Shown here in pieces: positions 11,424 through 22,578 of a DNA stretch of 64,000 nucleotides. The notes beneath the pieces are model-generated. The model searched no databases. It was not told the DNA's origin and saw only the letters and a program-made list of their open reading frames with translations. Each line of letters begins with the position of its first letter. The stretch's first letter is position 1. The stretch is from Euglena gracilis (lineage: Eukaryota > Euglenida > Euglenophyceae > Euglenales): assembly GCA_039621445.1 (NCBI GenBank), contig CP154956.1:83882474-83946473 (forward strand). The letters run 5' to 3'. Position numbers and translations under genes: made by a program.

Positions 11424-12733
11424 GTTTTGAGCCGAAAACGAGCGTTTTTCGACCCGCCAGCGCCCCGTTTTGGGCCGCCGACCCATTGACTTTGGGTCAA
11501 AACCGGGTCGAAAAAGTCAAAAAAAATCGAAAAAAAATTTTTTGCCCGAAACGATGTTTTTTGGCCTCCCCGACCCGGAAAAACTGTTTTTGAGCCGAAA
11601 ACGAGCGTTTTTAGACCCGCCAGCGCCCCGTTTTGGGCCGCCGACCCATTGACTTTGGGTCAAAACCGGGTCAAAAAAGTCGAAAAAAAATGGAAAAAGA
11701 ATTTTTTGCCCGAAACGAAAAAAAAAAAAAAAAAACTGTTTTTGAGCCGAAAACGAGCGTTTTTCGACCCGCCAGCGCCCCGTTTTGGGCCGCCGACCAT
11801 TGACTTTGGGTCAAAAACCGGGTCGAAAAAAGTCGAAAAAAATCTAAAAAAATTTTGTTGCCCGAAACGATGTTTTTGGCCTCCAGGACCGGAAAAACTG
11901 TTTTGAGCCGAAAACGAGCGTTTTTGACCCGCCAGCGCCCGTTTTTGGCCCCCGACCCCATTGAATTTGGGTCAAAAACCGGGCAAAAAAGTCAAAAAAA
12001 ATCGAGAATTTTTTTTTTGCCCGAAACGATGTTTTTTGGCCTCCCCGACCCGGAAAAACTGTTTTTGAGCCGAAAACGAGCGTTTTTCGACCCGCCAGCG
12101 CCCCGTTTTGGGCCGCCGACCCATTGACTTTGGGTCAAAACCGGGTCAAAAAAGTCGAAAAAAAATCGAAAAAATTTTTTTTGCCCGAAACGATGTTTTT
12201 TGGCCTCCCCGACCCGGAAAAACTGTTTTTGAGCCGAAAACGAGCGTTTTTCGACCCGCCAGCGCCCCGTTTTGGCCCGCCGACCCATTGATTTTGGGTC
12301 AAAACCGGGTCAAAAAAGTCGAAAAAAATCGAAATTTTTTTTGCCCGAAACGATGTTTTTTGGCCTCCCCGTCCCGGAAAAACTGTTTTTGAGCCGAAAA
12401 CGAGCGTTTTTCGACCCGCCAGCGCCCCGTTTTGGGCCGCCGACCCATTGACTTTGGGTCAAAACCGGGTCAAAAAAGTCGAAAAAAATCGAAAAAATTT
12501 TTTTGCCCGAAACGATGTTTTTTGGCCTCCCCGACCCGGAAAAACTGTGTTTTTTTTTTTTGAGTCCGATGTTTTTTTCTGATCCGAAAACGAGCGTTTT
12601 TCGACCCGCCAGCGCCCTGTTTCTGGCACAAAACACATGGATTTCAGTCAAAAGAGCTCCATGGGGTGTGCCGGTATGTATGGAGGGGTCAATGAAGGGG
12701 TGGTTGCGCGCTTATCAAGAGCTCAGCACTATT
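10244..12733 (+). repeat. Composite satellite element 1
   Basis: It begins GCTGAGCTCTTATCCC and ends with the near-inverted CTTATCAAGAGCTCAGC. In order: an A block (TTATCACCATGATCCCGGCC to about 10510), two ~250-bp B blocks that each contain AATGTCC(G/A)GAGACCTAA and GAAGCCCTTGGAACGC, then about nine 163-bp monomers (markers ACCCATTGACTTTGGG near 11121, 11284, 11481, 11644, 12119, 12283, 12446, with diverged copies near 11794 and 11957). Long frames on both strands follow from the repeat and are not genes. Confidence 0.85.
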
Positions 12734-12792
12734 CAAAACCTGGTCCCGACCACCCACCCCCCCCCTGGGGGGGTAAGGTGGTAGGGGGGGGT

Positions 12793-14275
12793 CGCTGAGC
12801 TCTTATCCCTTTATGGGTAAGAGCGAAGCTTACCCCTGGCGAAACCCCCCCCCTCGACCCCCCCCCCCGCCCCCCCGGGGGCCCCCCCCGGGTCGGGGCC
12901 ACCTCGGGAACCGACGGATTATCACCATGATCCCGGCCCCGTTCCCGGAATTTTTTTTTTCAGTCGCGAGCGACTGGATTCCTAGTTTCCGAATCACCTG
13001 GGTTTGACCCCCAACTCCCCGCCAGGCCCGAGTTATTCACGCGCGAAGGGGTCCAAACTCGGTAGGATTTACCCGCCCCCCCCTGGATAAGCCCCCCCCC
13101 CCTTTGGACTCTGCCATTTCGGCCAAAAAATGTCAATTTTCAAAATATCTCCAAAATGAAGCCAAATCAAAGGAAATGTCCGGAGACCTAATTTGAAGCC
13201 CTTGGAACGCCCCATCCACCGGTATTTTGATTTCCCCGCAACTCCCCGCCTAGCCCGAGATACGGCCGTTTTCGGCGCAGCTGGCCGTTTTGTGCACTTT
13301 TCCCTCTGTTCGACTTAGCCGTTTTCGGGGGGTGGGGGGTTAAAAAATCGATGTTTTCAAAATTTCTCGAAAATGATGCAAAATCAAAGGAAATGTCCAG
13401 GGACCTAAATTGAAGCCCTTGGAACGCTCTATCTACTGGGATTTTGGTTTCCCCACAACTCCCCGCGCAGCCCGAGATACGGGCGTTTTTTTGGCCAATT
13501 TGGGCCATTTCAGGCCATTTTGTACACTTTTCCCTCTATTCGACTGGGCCGTTTTCGGCCCAAAAAGTCGAAAAAAATCGAAAAAAAATTTTTTCCCCGA
13601 AACGATGTTTTTTGGCCTCCCGGACCCAGAGAAACTGTTTTTGAGCCGAAAACGAGCGTTTTTCGACCCGCCGGCGCCCCGTTTTGGGCCGCCGACCCAT
13701 TGACTTTGGGTCAAATCCGGGTCAAAAAAGTCGAGAAAAATCGAAAAAAATTTTTTTGCCCGAAACGATGTTTTTTGACCTCCCGGACCCAGAGAAACTG
13801 GTTTTGAGCCGAAAACGAGCGTTTTTCGACCCGCCGGCGCCCCGTTTTGGGCCGCCGACCCATTGACTTTGGGTCAAATCCGGGTCAAAAAAGTCGAAAA
13901 AAATCGAAAAAAATTTTTTTGCCCGAAACGATGTTTTTTGACCTCCCGGACCCAGAAAAACTGTTTTTGAGCCGAAAACGAGCGTTTTTCGACCCGCCGG
14001 CGCCCCGTTTTGGGCCGCCGACCCATTGATTTTGGGTCAAAAAGTCGAAAAAAGTCGAAAAAAATCGAAAATTTTTTTTGCCCGAAACGACGTTTTTTGG
14101 CCTCCCGGACCCAGAAAAACTGGTTTTGAGCCGAAAACGAGCGTTTTTCGACCCGCCAGCGCCCTGTTTCTGGCACAAACACATGAATTTCAGTCAAAAG
14201 AGCTCCATGGGGTGTGCCAGTATGTATGGAGTTGTCAATGAAGGGGTGGGTGCGCGCTTATCAAGAGCTCAGCAC
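12793..14275 (+). repeat. Composite satellite element 2
   Basis: Same order as element 1 (A block, two B blocks, satellite) with about four 163-bp monomers. The ends are the same GCTGAGCTCTTATCCC and TTATCAAGAGCTCAGC words. Confidence 0.85.
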
Positions 14276-14299
14276 TATTCAAAACCTGGTCCGGACCAC

Positions 14300-14720
14300 C
14301 CCCCCCCCCCTAGATGTTGGGAGGGGGGGTCCGGACCCCCCCACCCCCCCTCCTTGAGAGGTGCCAAAAATAGCAGAAAATTTTCTTCCGGCGCTGCGCG
14401 CCGGAAAATGAGCAAAAAACACCCCTTTTGCTGACTTGTGGCCATATTGCCCATTTTTTTGATGTGTTGGTGTTTTCCCCCAAAAACATGTTCAAAAAAT
14501 TCAAAAAATGAGCATTTTTGGATCGATTTTCAAAGAAAAATCAGGTATTTTTGACCGATTCCGACCCGATTTCCGGCCGTTTGCCCGTCCATGAAATCGA
14601 AAAAATTTCGGCCCCCCCTCAGTTTCGAGGTAGGAGGGGGGGGTCCGACCCACCCCCCCCCCTCCGTGTCGGGAGGGGGGGGCCCGACCCACCCCCCCCC
14701 CCCTCAAGGCTTCCCATCCA
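14300..14720. repeat. C/G-run foldbacks with GGTCCG(A/G)ACC cores
   Basis: GGTCCGGACC C-runs at 14292-14350. GTCCGACCC C-run and GGGCCCGACCC words at 14620-14705. A CCGGCGCTGCGCGCCGG hairpin lies at 14389. The CTCCGTGT(C/T)GGGAGGGG word recurs at 37310-37350. Confidence 0.65.
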
Positions 14721-14799
14721 TCCCTGACCCCCCCAGGACAGGGTCCTAGGGGGTGGGAAACTGGCCATAAGTGCTGTTAGCGCTATGCAACGCTACCCC

Positions 14800-14965
14800 C
14801 CCCCCTTATTGTCCCCCCCTTATTGTCCCTGGGCCCCGACCGACGGGGGATTTTTTGGCCCTGCCAATGAAATTCCTTTGGTATCCCCTTATTGTCCCCC
14901 CCCCCTTATTGTCCGGTCGGGCCTCCCGGGGAGAGGTCGGTGGGACAATGAGGGGGGGGGGGGAT
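14800..14965. repeat. C-run/G-run foldback element (core TTATTGTCCC)
   Basis: C-run + TTATTGTCCC on the left, GGGACAATGAGGGG on the right. The word TATGCA occurs just outside both ends (14783-14788 and 14968-14973), a possible 6-bp target duplication. Confidence 0.75.
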
Positions 14966-15122
14966 GGTATGCAGTTGTTCGGTTTCAGTCGTGCGGTCCT
15001 GGTGATTTCAGTTGTGTCTTCGTGATTTTTGTCACATTTCTGTCTTTACCACAATTTCAGCTCTTGTTGAGCTCTGGGACACAAGTCCCCACACCTTTGC
15101 GTGCAATTCTGGATTCACATGT

Positions 15123-15182
15123 TATTATATATATATACATATATTTCAAAATATGAATATATATATATATATATGTATATAT
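15123..15182. repeat. TA-rich microsatellite
   Basis: Interrupted (TA)n with CATA units. Confidence 0.85.
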
Positions 15183-15232
15183 CCTTATTTGTCATCTGTT
15201 CCACTAGCTGCCTGTCTCCCAAGAACAAGTAA

Positions 15233-15345
15233 ACGGGCGCCTGTCTTGAAAACCGTTTTATAGAAACAGACGCCTGTCTTGAAAACCGTTTTATAGAAAC
15301 GGACGCCTGTCTTGAAAACCGTTTCTTTGCAACGGCGCCCCTGCT
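15233..15345. repeat. Minisatellite, ~34-bp unit
   Basis: Three copies of ACGCCTGTCTTGAAAACCGT + TTATAGAAAC, as at 8445-8610. It is followed by the half-arm GTTAGTGTCAGTCGATTTTC. Confidence 0.8.
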
Positions 15346-15448
15346 AAAGCCCGTTAGTGTCAGTCGATTTTCAAGATAGGCGTCAGGCCCTGGAAATAGG
15401 TTTTAAGTGCAAAGTACACCGCCGAAATGACGGCGTATTAATATCTCA

Positions 15449-16145
15449 CAGGGGGGGGGAAATTATGCGGTCTGGCAGGCGGGGAAAAAATGCGGAAATT
15501 ATGCGGAAAAATGCGGAAAAATGCGGAAATTATGCGGAAATTATGCGGAAAAAAAATGCGGAAAACATGCGGAAAAATGCGGAAAATGCGGAAAACATGC
15601 CGAAATTCTGTGGAGTCCCAGGTCACATGGAGAGGATAGATATATTTCTACCTCACAATATGCAGGGTCCCGATGCTATTTGATTCCCATCGCTGATGCC
15701 CAAGCTTGCCAGAAGTCACCAAAATGCAATGGAAAAACAAAGCACAAATTATGTATAAAACAGAGAGATGACAAGACGAGCACTTGTGCCCCAACATATT
15801 GGGGAAACAATGAACCTTGTAGTCGACCTGAAACGTAAAAAATTCACAAAAAATGCGGAAATTATGCGGAAAAATGTGGAAATTATGCGAAAAAATGCAG
15901 TAATTATGCGGAAAAATGCGGAAAATGCGGGATAATGCGGAAATTATGCGGAAAAATGCGGAAGAATGCGGAAAAATGCGGAAAAATGCGGAAAAAATGC
16001 GGTCAAATGCGAAAATGCGGAAAAATGCGGAAAATTTACAAAAAAATGCGGAAAATATGCGGAAAAATGCGGAAAAATGCGGAATAATGCGGAATAATGC
16101 GGATATGCGGAATAATGCGGACCACATAATTTCCCCCCCCCCCTG
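15449..16145. mobile_element. AATGCGG-repeat TIR element, 7-bp target duplication
   Basis: Ends CAGGGGGGGGGAAATTATGC on the left; on the right the complement of CAGGGGGGGGGGGAAATTAT. A perfect direct repeat TATCTCA abuts both ends (15442-15448 and 16146-16152). Inside each end are 10-15 copies of GGAAAAATGCGG or AAATTATGCGG in the same direction. The ~240-bp centre is unique. No transposase frame, so non-autonomous. A second member is at 61489-62239. Confidence 0.85.
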
Positions 16146-16539
16146 TATCTCAAATTTTGCGTCAATTTTTTTTGCTGGAATTCTGTCAAAGTGTTTCATG
16201 AATGCTGTCAAAGTTTTCGCATGATTTTTGAAAACATTTCAAAACTTTTTCAAAAAAGCTCCAACAATTGGAGTTCCATTTAGACATCAATCCGTTCCAA
16301 CGACAGGTGCGTCAGCTGTAATAGTCCCCCCAATCCAAAAGTTTGATTTGTATGCATATTTTTTTTGCACGGATTTGATTTTTATTTAGTGGGAGCCGGT
16401 TCATTCCGGAAGATGGGGAGGCGGGCGTTAAAGGGGGGGGGGGGGTAAATCCCCCTTTTTCAGATGCCTCTTTTAATCTGCAGCTCAACGACATAGGATG
16501 ACCCCGGTTCAACGACATAACCCCCCTATTATTCGGGGC

Positions 16540-16930
16540 TCCTATTCGGAACGTTGGTCGAAAACCGAGGGGGGGGGGCTTCTATTCCGGGGGGGGGTCA
16601 CTTTTCGGAAAAGTGGTCGAAAACCAAGGGGTCCAAGAATTATCTTCATGTCCTATTTTTCCAAACCGTGTCAAATTTGCTGCAAGATGTTACTCTTGTG
16701 GATGCATTGGATCATTAAACGTAAATAAATATTCATTTAAACCACCCAACCCTCATTTAACCAATGGCTGAAGAAGCCAAAGCACTTGCCGTCTCAATTG
16801 ACAGACAACCCACGGGGAGCGGCCCATTGGGGGGGGGGAGGGCACTATTCGGAACGTTGGTCGAAAACCGAGGGGGGGTCTATCCGGGGGGGGGGCACTA
16901 TTCGGGGGGGGGGGGGTTTATTCAGGGGGG
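16540..16930. repeat. GGAACGTTGGTCGAAAACCG repeats in G-runs
   Basis: Two copies of ATTCGGAACGTTGGTCGAAA-type sequence (16543-16572 and 16847-16876), each followed by long G-runs with CTATTC words. They are direct repeats about 304 bp apart around unique sequence. Confidence 0.65.
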
Positions 16931-16934
16931 GGTT

Positions 16935-17163
16935 AGGCTGAGGGGGGGGGGGGGGTTCTGTTGGGTCGACCAACTTTCAGACGGCTGGTTGACTCAAGGT
17001 CAGCCGACCCAACACTCCAATATTTCAGAGCACACTTTTTTCTGCATGCGGATTTACTGAGTGTTTCTGAAAAAGAAAAACATCCCCTTGTGTGGATTGT
17101 GTTGCCTCATGAGGGTCGAACGACCCTCTGTTGGTCGACCCAACAGGACCCCTCCCTCAGCCT
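16935..17163. repeat. Foldback element, AGGCTGAGGG ends
   Basis: The left arm AGGCTGAGGG + G-run + TCTGTTGGGTCGACCAAC is matched on the right by GTTGGTCGACCCAACAGGAC + CCTCCCTCAGCCT. The centre is about 100 bp of unique sequence with a GAGGGTCGAACGACCCTC hairpin. Confidence 0.75.
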
Positions 17164-17665
17164 ACGCCTTGGCACCTGTGACCCGACCCCCCAATCCAAC
17201 TCCAAAATCTGGATCTTGTCTTTGTGCTGTTTGTAATGCATTTGGACTCTGACCAAATGCTTCTTTCCACAATTTTTTACAATAATAATATAATTTACAT
17301 GATCCAGAAACAAGCAGAATTAGCAGCGGACAAGGGCCGGGGCTTTGGAGGAATCCAAGAAAACTCCATGGGTGGGTGCAGGTGGGGTCTGACCCCTCCC
17401 CACCCTTTCCCCAGTTTGCATGCAAAACGCAAATTCCCTGAAATTGCACACAAGCAAAAAGAAAAGCAAGTCACCCCTTCTGATCTTTGGTGGTTGGTTT
17501 AAAAAATGGTCTTCAAAAAAATTTTGTGGAAGAGTTTGTGAATTTGAGGTTCATTCATTCATTCATCATGAAGTGATTGACAGAAGCACGATGTTGCAAG
17601 AAAGGGGACATTTGGGACAACAATCAACATTTGGCAAAAATCTCTTTTCTAGACTTGACTTGTAC
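17164..17665. other. No gene supported
   Basis: Unique-looking spacer between the foldback and the inverted satellite block. Confidence 0.4.
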
Positions 17666-17669
17666 TAGA

Positions 17670-19450
17670 CTGAAATAGGTGGTAAGCTTCGCTCTTCCCC
17701 ATAAAGGGACAAGAGCTCGGCGACCAGGTTTTGAATAGTGCTGAGCTCTTAATAAGCGCGCACCCACCCCTTCATTGACCAGGTTTTGAATAGTGCTGAG
17801 CTCTTGATAAGCGCGCACCCACCCCTTCATTGACAACTCCATACATACCGGCACACCCCATGGAGCTCTTTTGACTGAAATTCATGTGTTTGTGCCAGAA
17901 ACAGGGCGCTGGCGGGTCGAAAAATGCTCGTTTTCGGCTCAAAACCAGTTTTTCTGGGTCCGGGAGGCCAAAAAACGTCGTTTCGGGCAAAAAAAATTTT
18001 TCGATTTTTTTCGACTTTTTTGACCCGGTTTTGACCCAAAGTCAATGGGTCGGCGGCCCAAAACGGGGCGCCGGCGGGTCGAAAAAACGCTCGTTTTCGG
18101 CTCGAAACCAGTTTTTCTGGGTCCGGGAGGCCAAAAAACATCGTCTCGGGCAAAAAATTTTTTTCGATTTTTTTCGACTTTTTCGACCCGGATTTGACCC
18201 AAAGTCAATGGGTCGGCGGCCCACAACGGGGCGCCGGCGGGTCGAAAAACGCTCGTTTTCGGCTCAAAAACTGTTTTTCTGGGTCCGGGAGGCCAAAAAA
18301 CATCGTTTCGGGCAAAAAAATTTTTCGATTTTTTTCGACTTTTTTGACCCGGATTTGACCCAAAGTCAATGGGTCGGCGGCCCAAAACGGGGCGCCGGCG
18401 GGTCGAAAAACGCTCGTTTTCGGCTCAAAAACTGTTTTTCTGGGTCCGGGAGGCCAAAAAACATCGTTTCGGGCAAAAAAAATTTTTCGATTTTTTTCGA
18501 CTTTTTTGACCCGGATTTGACCCAAAGTCAATGGGTCGGCGGCCCAAAACGGGGCGCCGGCGGGTGGAAAAACGCTCGTTTTCGGCTCAAAAACAGTTTT
18601 TCTGGGTCCGGGAGGCCAAAAAACATCGTTTCGGGCAAAAAAAATTTTTTCGATTTTTTTCGACTTTTTTGACCCGGATTTGACCCAAAGTCAATGGGTC
18701 GGCGGCCCAAAACGGGGCGCCGGCGGGTCGAAAAACGCTCGTTTTCGGCTCAAAAACTGTTTTTCTGGGTCCGGGAGGCCAAAAAACATCGTTCCGGGCA
18801 AAAAAAATTTTTCGATTTTTTTCAACTTTTTTGGCCAAAAACGGCCCAGTCGAACAGTGGAAAAGTGTACAAAATGCCTGAAATGGCCAAACTGGCCAAA
18901 AAAACGCCCGTGTCTCGGGCTGCGCGGGGAGTTGTGGGGAAACCAAAATCCCAGTAGATAGAGCGTTCCAAGGGCTTCAATTTAGGTCCCTGGACATTTC
19001 TTTTGATTTTGCATCATTTTCGAGAAATTTTGAAAACATCGATTTTTTAACCCCCCACCCCCCGAAAACGGCTAAGTCGAACAGAGGGAAAAGTGCACAA
19101 AACGGCCAGCTGCGCCGAAAACGGCCGTATCTCGGGCTAGGCGAGGAGTTGGGGGGAAATCAAAATACCGGTGGATGGGGCGTTCCAAGGGCTTCAAATT
19201 AGGTCTCCGGACATTTCCTTTGATTTGGCTTCATTTTGGAGATATTTTGAAAATTGACATTTTTTGGCCGAAATGGCAGAGTCCAAAGGGGGGGGGGGCT
19301 TATCCAGGGGGGGGGGGGGGGGGGAAGTCCTACCGAGTTTGGACCCCTTCGCGCGTGAATAACTCGGGCCTGGCGGGGAGTTGGGGGTCAAACCCAGGTG
19401 ATTCGGAAACTAGGAATCCAGTCGCTCGCGACTGAAAAAAAAAATTCCGG
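17670..19450 (-). repeat. Composite satellite element 3 (inverted)
   Basis: Same parts as elements 1 and 2 on the other strand: AAGCTTCGCTCTT end, a duplicated GTTTTGAATAGTGCTGAGCTC segment, about six 163-bp monomers (17905-18835), B blocks (18955-19260) and A block (19335-19470). An open frame of about 260 codons on the + strand here is satellite-derived. Confidence 0.85.
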
Positions 19451-19547
19451 GACGGGCCGGGGTCATGGTGATAATCCGCGGTTTTCACGGTCTACCCAGA
19501 GGGGGGGGGGCCGGGGGAGGGGGGGGGTCCGACCCCCCACTTTTCCC

Positions 19548-20935
19548 TGGTGGTAAGCTTCGCTCTTACTCTAAAGAGATAAGAGCTCAGCGACCCCTCT
19601 ATACATACCGGCCCACTCCATGGAGCTCTTTTGACTGAAATGCATGGGTTTTGTGCCAGAAACAGGGCGCTGGCGGGTCGAAAAACGCTCATTTTTGGCT
19701 CAAAAACAGTTTTCCCGGGTCCGGGAGGCCAAAAAACATCGTTTCGGGCAAAAAAAAAAACTTTTCAGTTTTTTTCGACTTTTTTTGACCCGGGTTTGAC
19801 CCAAAGTCAATGGGTTGGCGGCCCAAAGCGGGGCGCCGGCAGGTCGAAAAACGCTCGTTTTTGGCTCAAAAGCAGTTTTTCCGGGTCCAGTTTTTCCGGG
19901 AGGCCAAAAAACATCGTTTCGGGCAAAAAAAATTTTTTCGCTTTTTTTCGACTTTTTTGACCCGTTTTTGACCCAAAGTCAATGGGTTGGCGGCCCAAAA
20001 CGGGGCGCCGGTGGGTCGAAAAACGCTCATTTTCGGCTCAAAAACAGTTTTTCTGGGTCCGGGAGGCCCAAAAACATCGTTTCGGGCAAAAAAAAAACTT
20101 TTCGATTTTTTTTCGACTTTTTTTGGCCGAAAACGGCCCAGTCGAACAGTGGAAAAAGTGTACAAAATGGCCTAAAATGGCCTAAATTGGCCAAGAAAAC
20201 ACCCATATCTCGGGCTGGGCAGGGAGTTGCGGGGAAACCAAAATCCCAGTAGATGGAGCGTTCCAAGGGCTTCAATTCATGTCTCCGGACATTTCCTTTG
20301 ATTTTGCATCATTTTCGAGAAATTTTGAAAACATCGATTTTTTGACCCCCCCACCCCCCGAAAACGGCCAAAAGTCGAACAGTGGGAAAAGTGTACAAAA
20401 CGGCCATCTGCGCCGAAAACGGCCGTATCTTGGGCTAGGCGGGGAGTTGCGGGGAAATCAAAATACCGGTAGTTGGGGCGTTCCAAGGGCTTCAAATTAG
20501 GTCTCCGGACATTTCCTTTGATTTGGCTTCATTTTGGAGATATTTTGAAAATTGACATTTTTTGGCTGAAATGGCAGAGTCCAAAGGGGGGGGGGGGCTC
20601 ATCCAGGGGGGCGGGCCGATCCTACCCAGTTTGGACCCCTTCGCGCGTGAATAACTCGGGCCTGGCGGGGAGTTGGGGGTCAAACCTGGACCCCTTCGCG
20701 CGTGAATAACTCGGGCCTGGCGGGGAGTTTGGGGTCAAACCCAGGTGTTTCGGAAACTAGAAATCCAGTCGCTCGCGACTGAAAAAAAAAATTCGGGAAT
20801 GGGGCCGGGATCATGGTGATAATCCGTCGGTTCTCCTGGTGGCCCCGACCCGGGGGGGGGGGAGGGGGGGTTGAGGGGGGGTTTCGCCGGGTGTAAGCTT
20901 CGCTCTTACCCGTAAAGGGATAAGAGCTCAGCGAC
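19548..20935 (-). repeat. Composite satellite element 4 (inverted)
   Basis: Inverted copy with about three monomers (19665-20130), two B blocks, and an A block in which a ~50-bp piece (CGCGCGTGAATAACTCGGGC) is duplicated. It ends AAGGGATAAGAGCTCAGCG. Confidence 0.85.
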
Positions 20936-21015
20936 CCCCCCCCCACTTATAACCCCCCCCCCGGTCATAGGATCCTGTTTGGTGGTCGGCCCCAAGGGGT
21001 TATAAGTGGGGGGAG
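20936..21015. repeat. C-run/G-run foldback element (core ACTTATAACC)
   Basis: C-run + ACTTATAACC + C-run on the left, GGTTATAAGT + G-run on the right. It abuts satellite element 4. Confidence 0.7.
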
Positions 21016-21039
21016 TGATAAGTCGAGGTTTAGTGTGTG

Positions 21040-21410
21040 ACCAAAAGAGGTCCGAAAATGCCCCCACTGGGGAAAAAGGGCGATAGAACCCCCCCCCCCG
21101 CCCCTGGGTCGAAAGCCGCGGATCATCATCATGATCCCGGCTCCGTTTCCCGGAATTTTATTTTTTTTCAGTTGCGAGCGACTGGATTTCTAGTTTCCGA
21201 ATCGCCGCCGTTTGACCCCCAACTCCCCGCCAGGCCCGGGCCGCCCCGCCTCCGGCTGGGCCGGGCTGGGCCAGGCCAGGCCGCCAGGCTGCCAGGCAGC
21301 CGGCCGGACCGGGCCGACCGCCTCAAGCATCTGACACACGCCTCAAACATCCACTGCAACATGGCACCATCCTGCATGTAAAGAGCTCAGCGCTACAAAA
21401 AACCTGGTTT
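21040..21410 (+). repeat. Truncated composite satellite copy
   Basis: It contains the A block in + orientation (ATCATGATCCCGGCTCCGTT to CCCCAACTCCCCGCCAGGCC) and ends AAAGAGCTCAGCGCTACAAA. The B blocks and satellite monomers are absent. Confidence 0.6.
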
Positions 21411-22364
21411 TTGTGGTTAATTTAAATTCTGGCATTTTCAGGTTGATGATCTCAGCGAGCACCCAAACCATTTAGTCGAAACCCTGGCCTCATGTTCTCG
21501 CCAACAACTCAAAACCCTGGCCCCAACCACCCAAAACCCTGGCCGAAAATACCAAAAATATTGGCCCCCACCAATTTCAATGTAACTCCTTTGGGCTCCT
21601 TCCTTGCCTATTTCTCCTCTTTTCAGCTGGTATTTTTGTTCACCGCAAACATTCAACGGCAGAACCGAGCCATCAGGAGAGGAACGGAGACTCATAATTT
21701 GCCATTCTTTCCATGTAGGGCCAACATTTCAGGGACGAGGTGTAAATGTGTTTTTTTTGCAATTTTTAGAATTTTGGGGAAGCAGGGCCACCATGCCCCC
21801 ACCGAACCCCCCCCCCCCACTGACCCCCCCACCGACCGATTTTCATCGTCTGTTGTTTATTTGGGTGTAGGGCACTCATTTGTTCCCATTGGGACCATTT
21901 CCAAGGAGTTTGGGCAAACCAAACAGCAAACTAACAGGGATAATGCAATTGACTCAACGATTATCCCACTTCTTTATCCCACCCAATGCATTCATCCATT
22001 TTTTCTGGATCACAAGTTTGTCACATTTTTCGAATTTTTTTTGCTCTGTGGGATTCTGGATGGCCAGGAACCTTGCAGGGGCAGTTTTCGGTTCAGATCG
22101 ACAGACCTGCAAGTTTCAGGGCACAAACATCAAAAGCAGAACACAAGTATCCCCTGACTATCAGGATATTTCTTAAGCCCAAGGAACCTGCCCCCCCCCC
22201 CTCCGTGTGGGGGAGGGTCTAGCAAGTATCTGGAGCCTGGGTGACGAGCCGCCAACATTTCCGAGAGTAGCTGTGATAGCACTTGTTTTTAAATCTGTTT
22301 AGGAAATAGATAATTTTGCAAGAAAGGTACCCAACCTCCAACAGAGTCACCCCAACAGTACCAC
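21411..22364. other. No confident exon; upstream side of the LRR gene
   Basis: The first LRR exon needs an upstream partner ending in phase 1. A possible exon starts after TTTTCAG near 21624 (frame LVFLFTANIQRQNRAIRRG), but neither its donor nor a start codon could be fixed. C-run words lie at 21795-21835 and 22190-22205. Confidence 0.35.
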
Positions 22365-22432
22365 TACCCCCCCCCTTATTTGAGCACACCTACGGCCTGA
22401 AGGACCCCCCAATTGCTCAATTAAGGGGGGGC
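22365..22432. repeat. C-run/G-run foldback element (core TTATTTGAGCAC)
   Basis: TACCACTA + C-run + TTATTTGAGCAC on the left, GCTCAATTAAGGGG + CCATTGGTG on the right. Same core as 4890-5215. It ends about 35 bp before the first LRR exon. Confidence 0.75.
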
Positions 22433-22468
22433 CATTGGTGTCTTTTCTGTTGGATCTCTTGAACACAG

Positions 22469-22578
22469 GCGTGCTCAACCTGTCCCGTCGAGGTGCAAGC
22501 GTTGGCGCCACGTTGGGAATCCGCACAGACCTTGACCGGTACACCGTTCTTGACATATCCGGCTGTGGTCTTGCTGAG
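22469..22578 (+). CDS. LRR gene exon: first repeat
   Basis: Acceptor AACACAG, donor GAG|GTGTGC, enters in phase 1 and leaves in phase 0. It encodes VLNLSRRGAS and then YTVLDISGCGLAE, which fits LxxLDIxxCxL. The opening resembles the first repeat of LRRC40/LRRC57-type proteins, so the true N-terminus is probably only one short exon upstream. Confidence 0.7.

Noticed and set aside
17884-18672. Open frame of about 260 codons on the + strand
   Set aside because: It lies wholly in 163-bp satellite monomers. Its period and the matching frames on the other strand come from the repeat.
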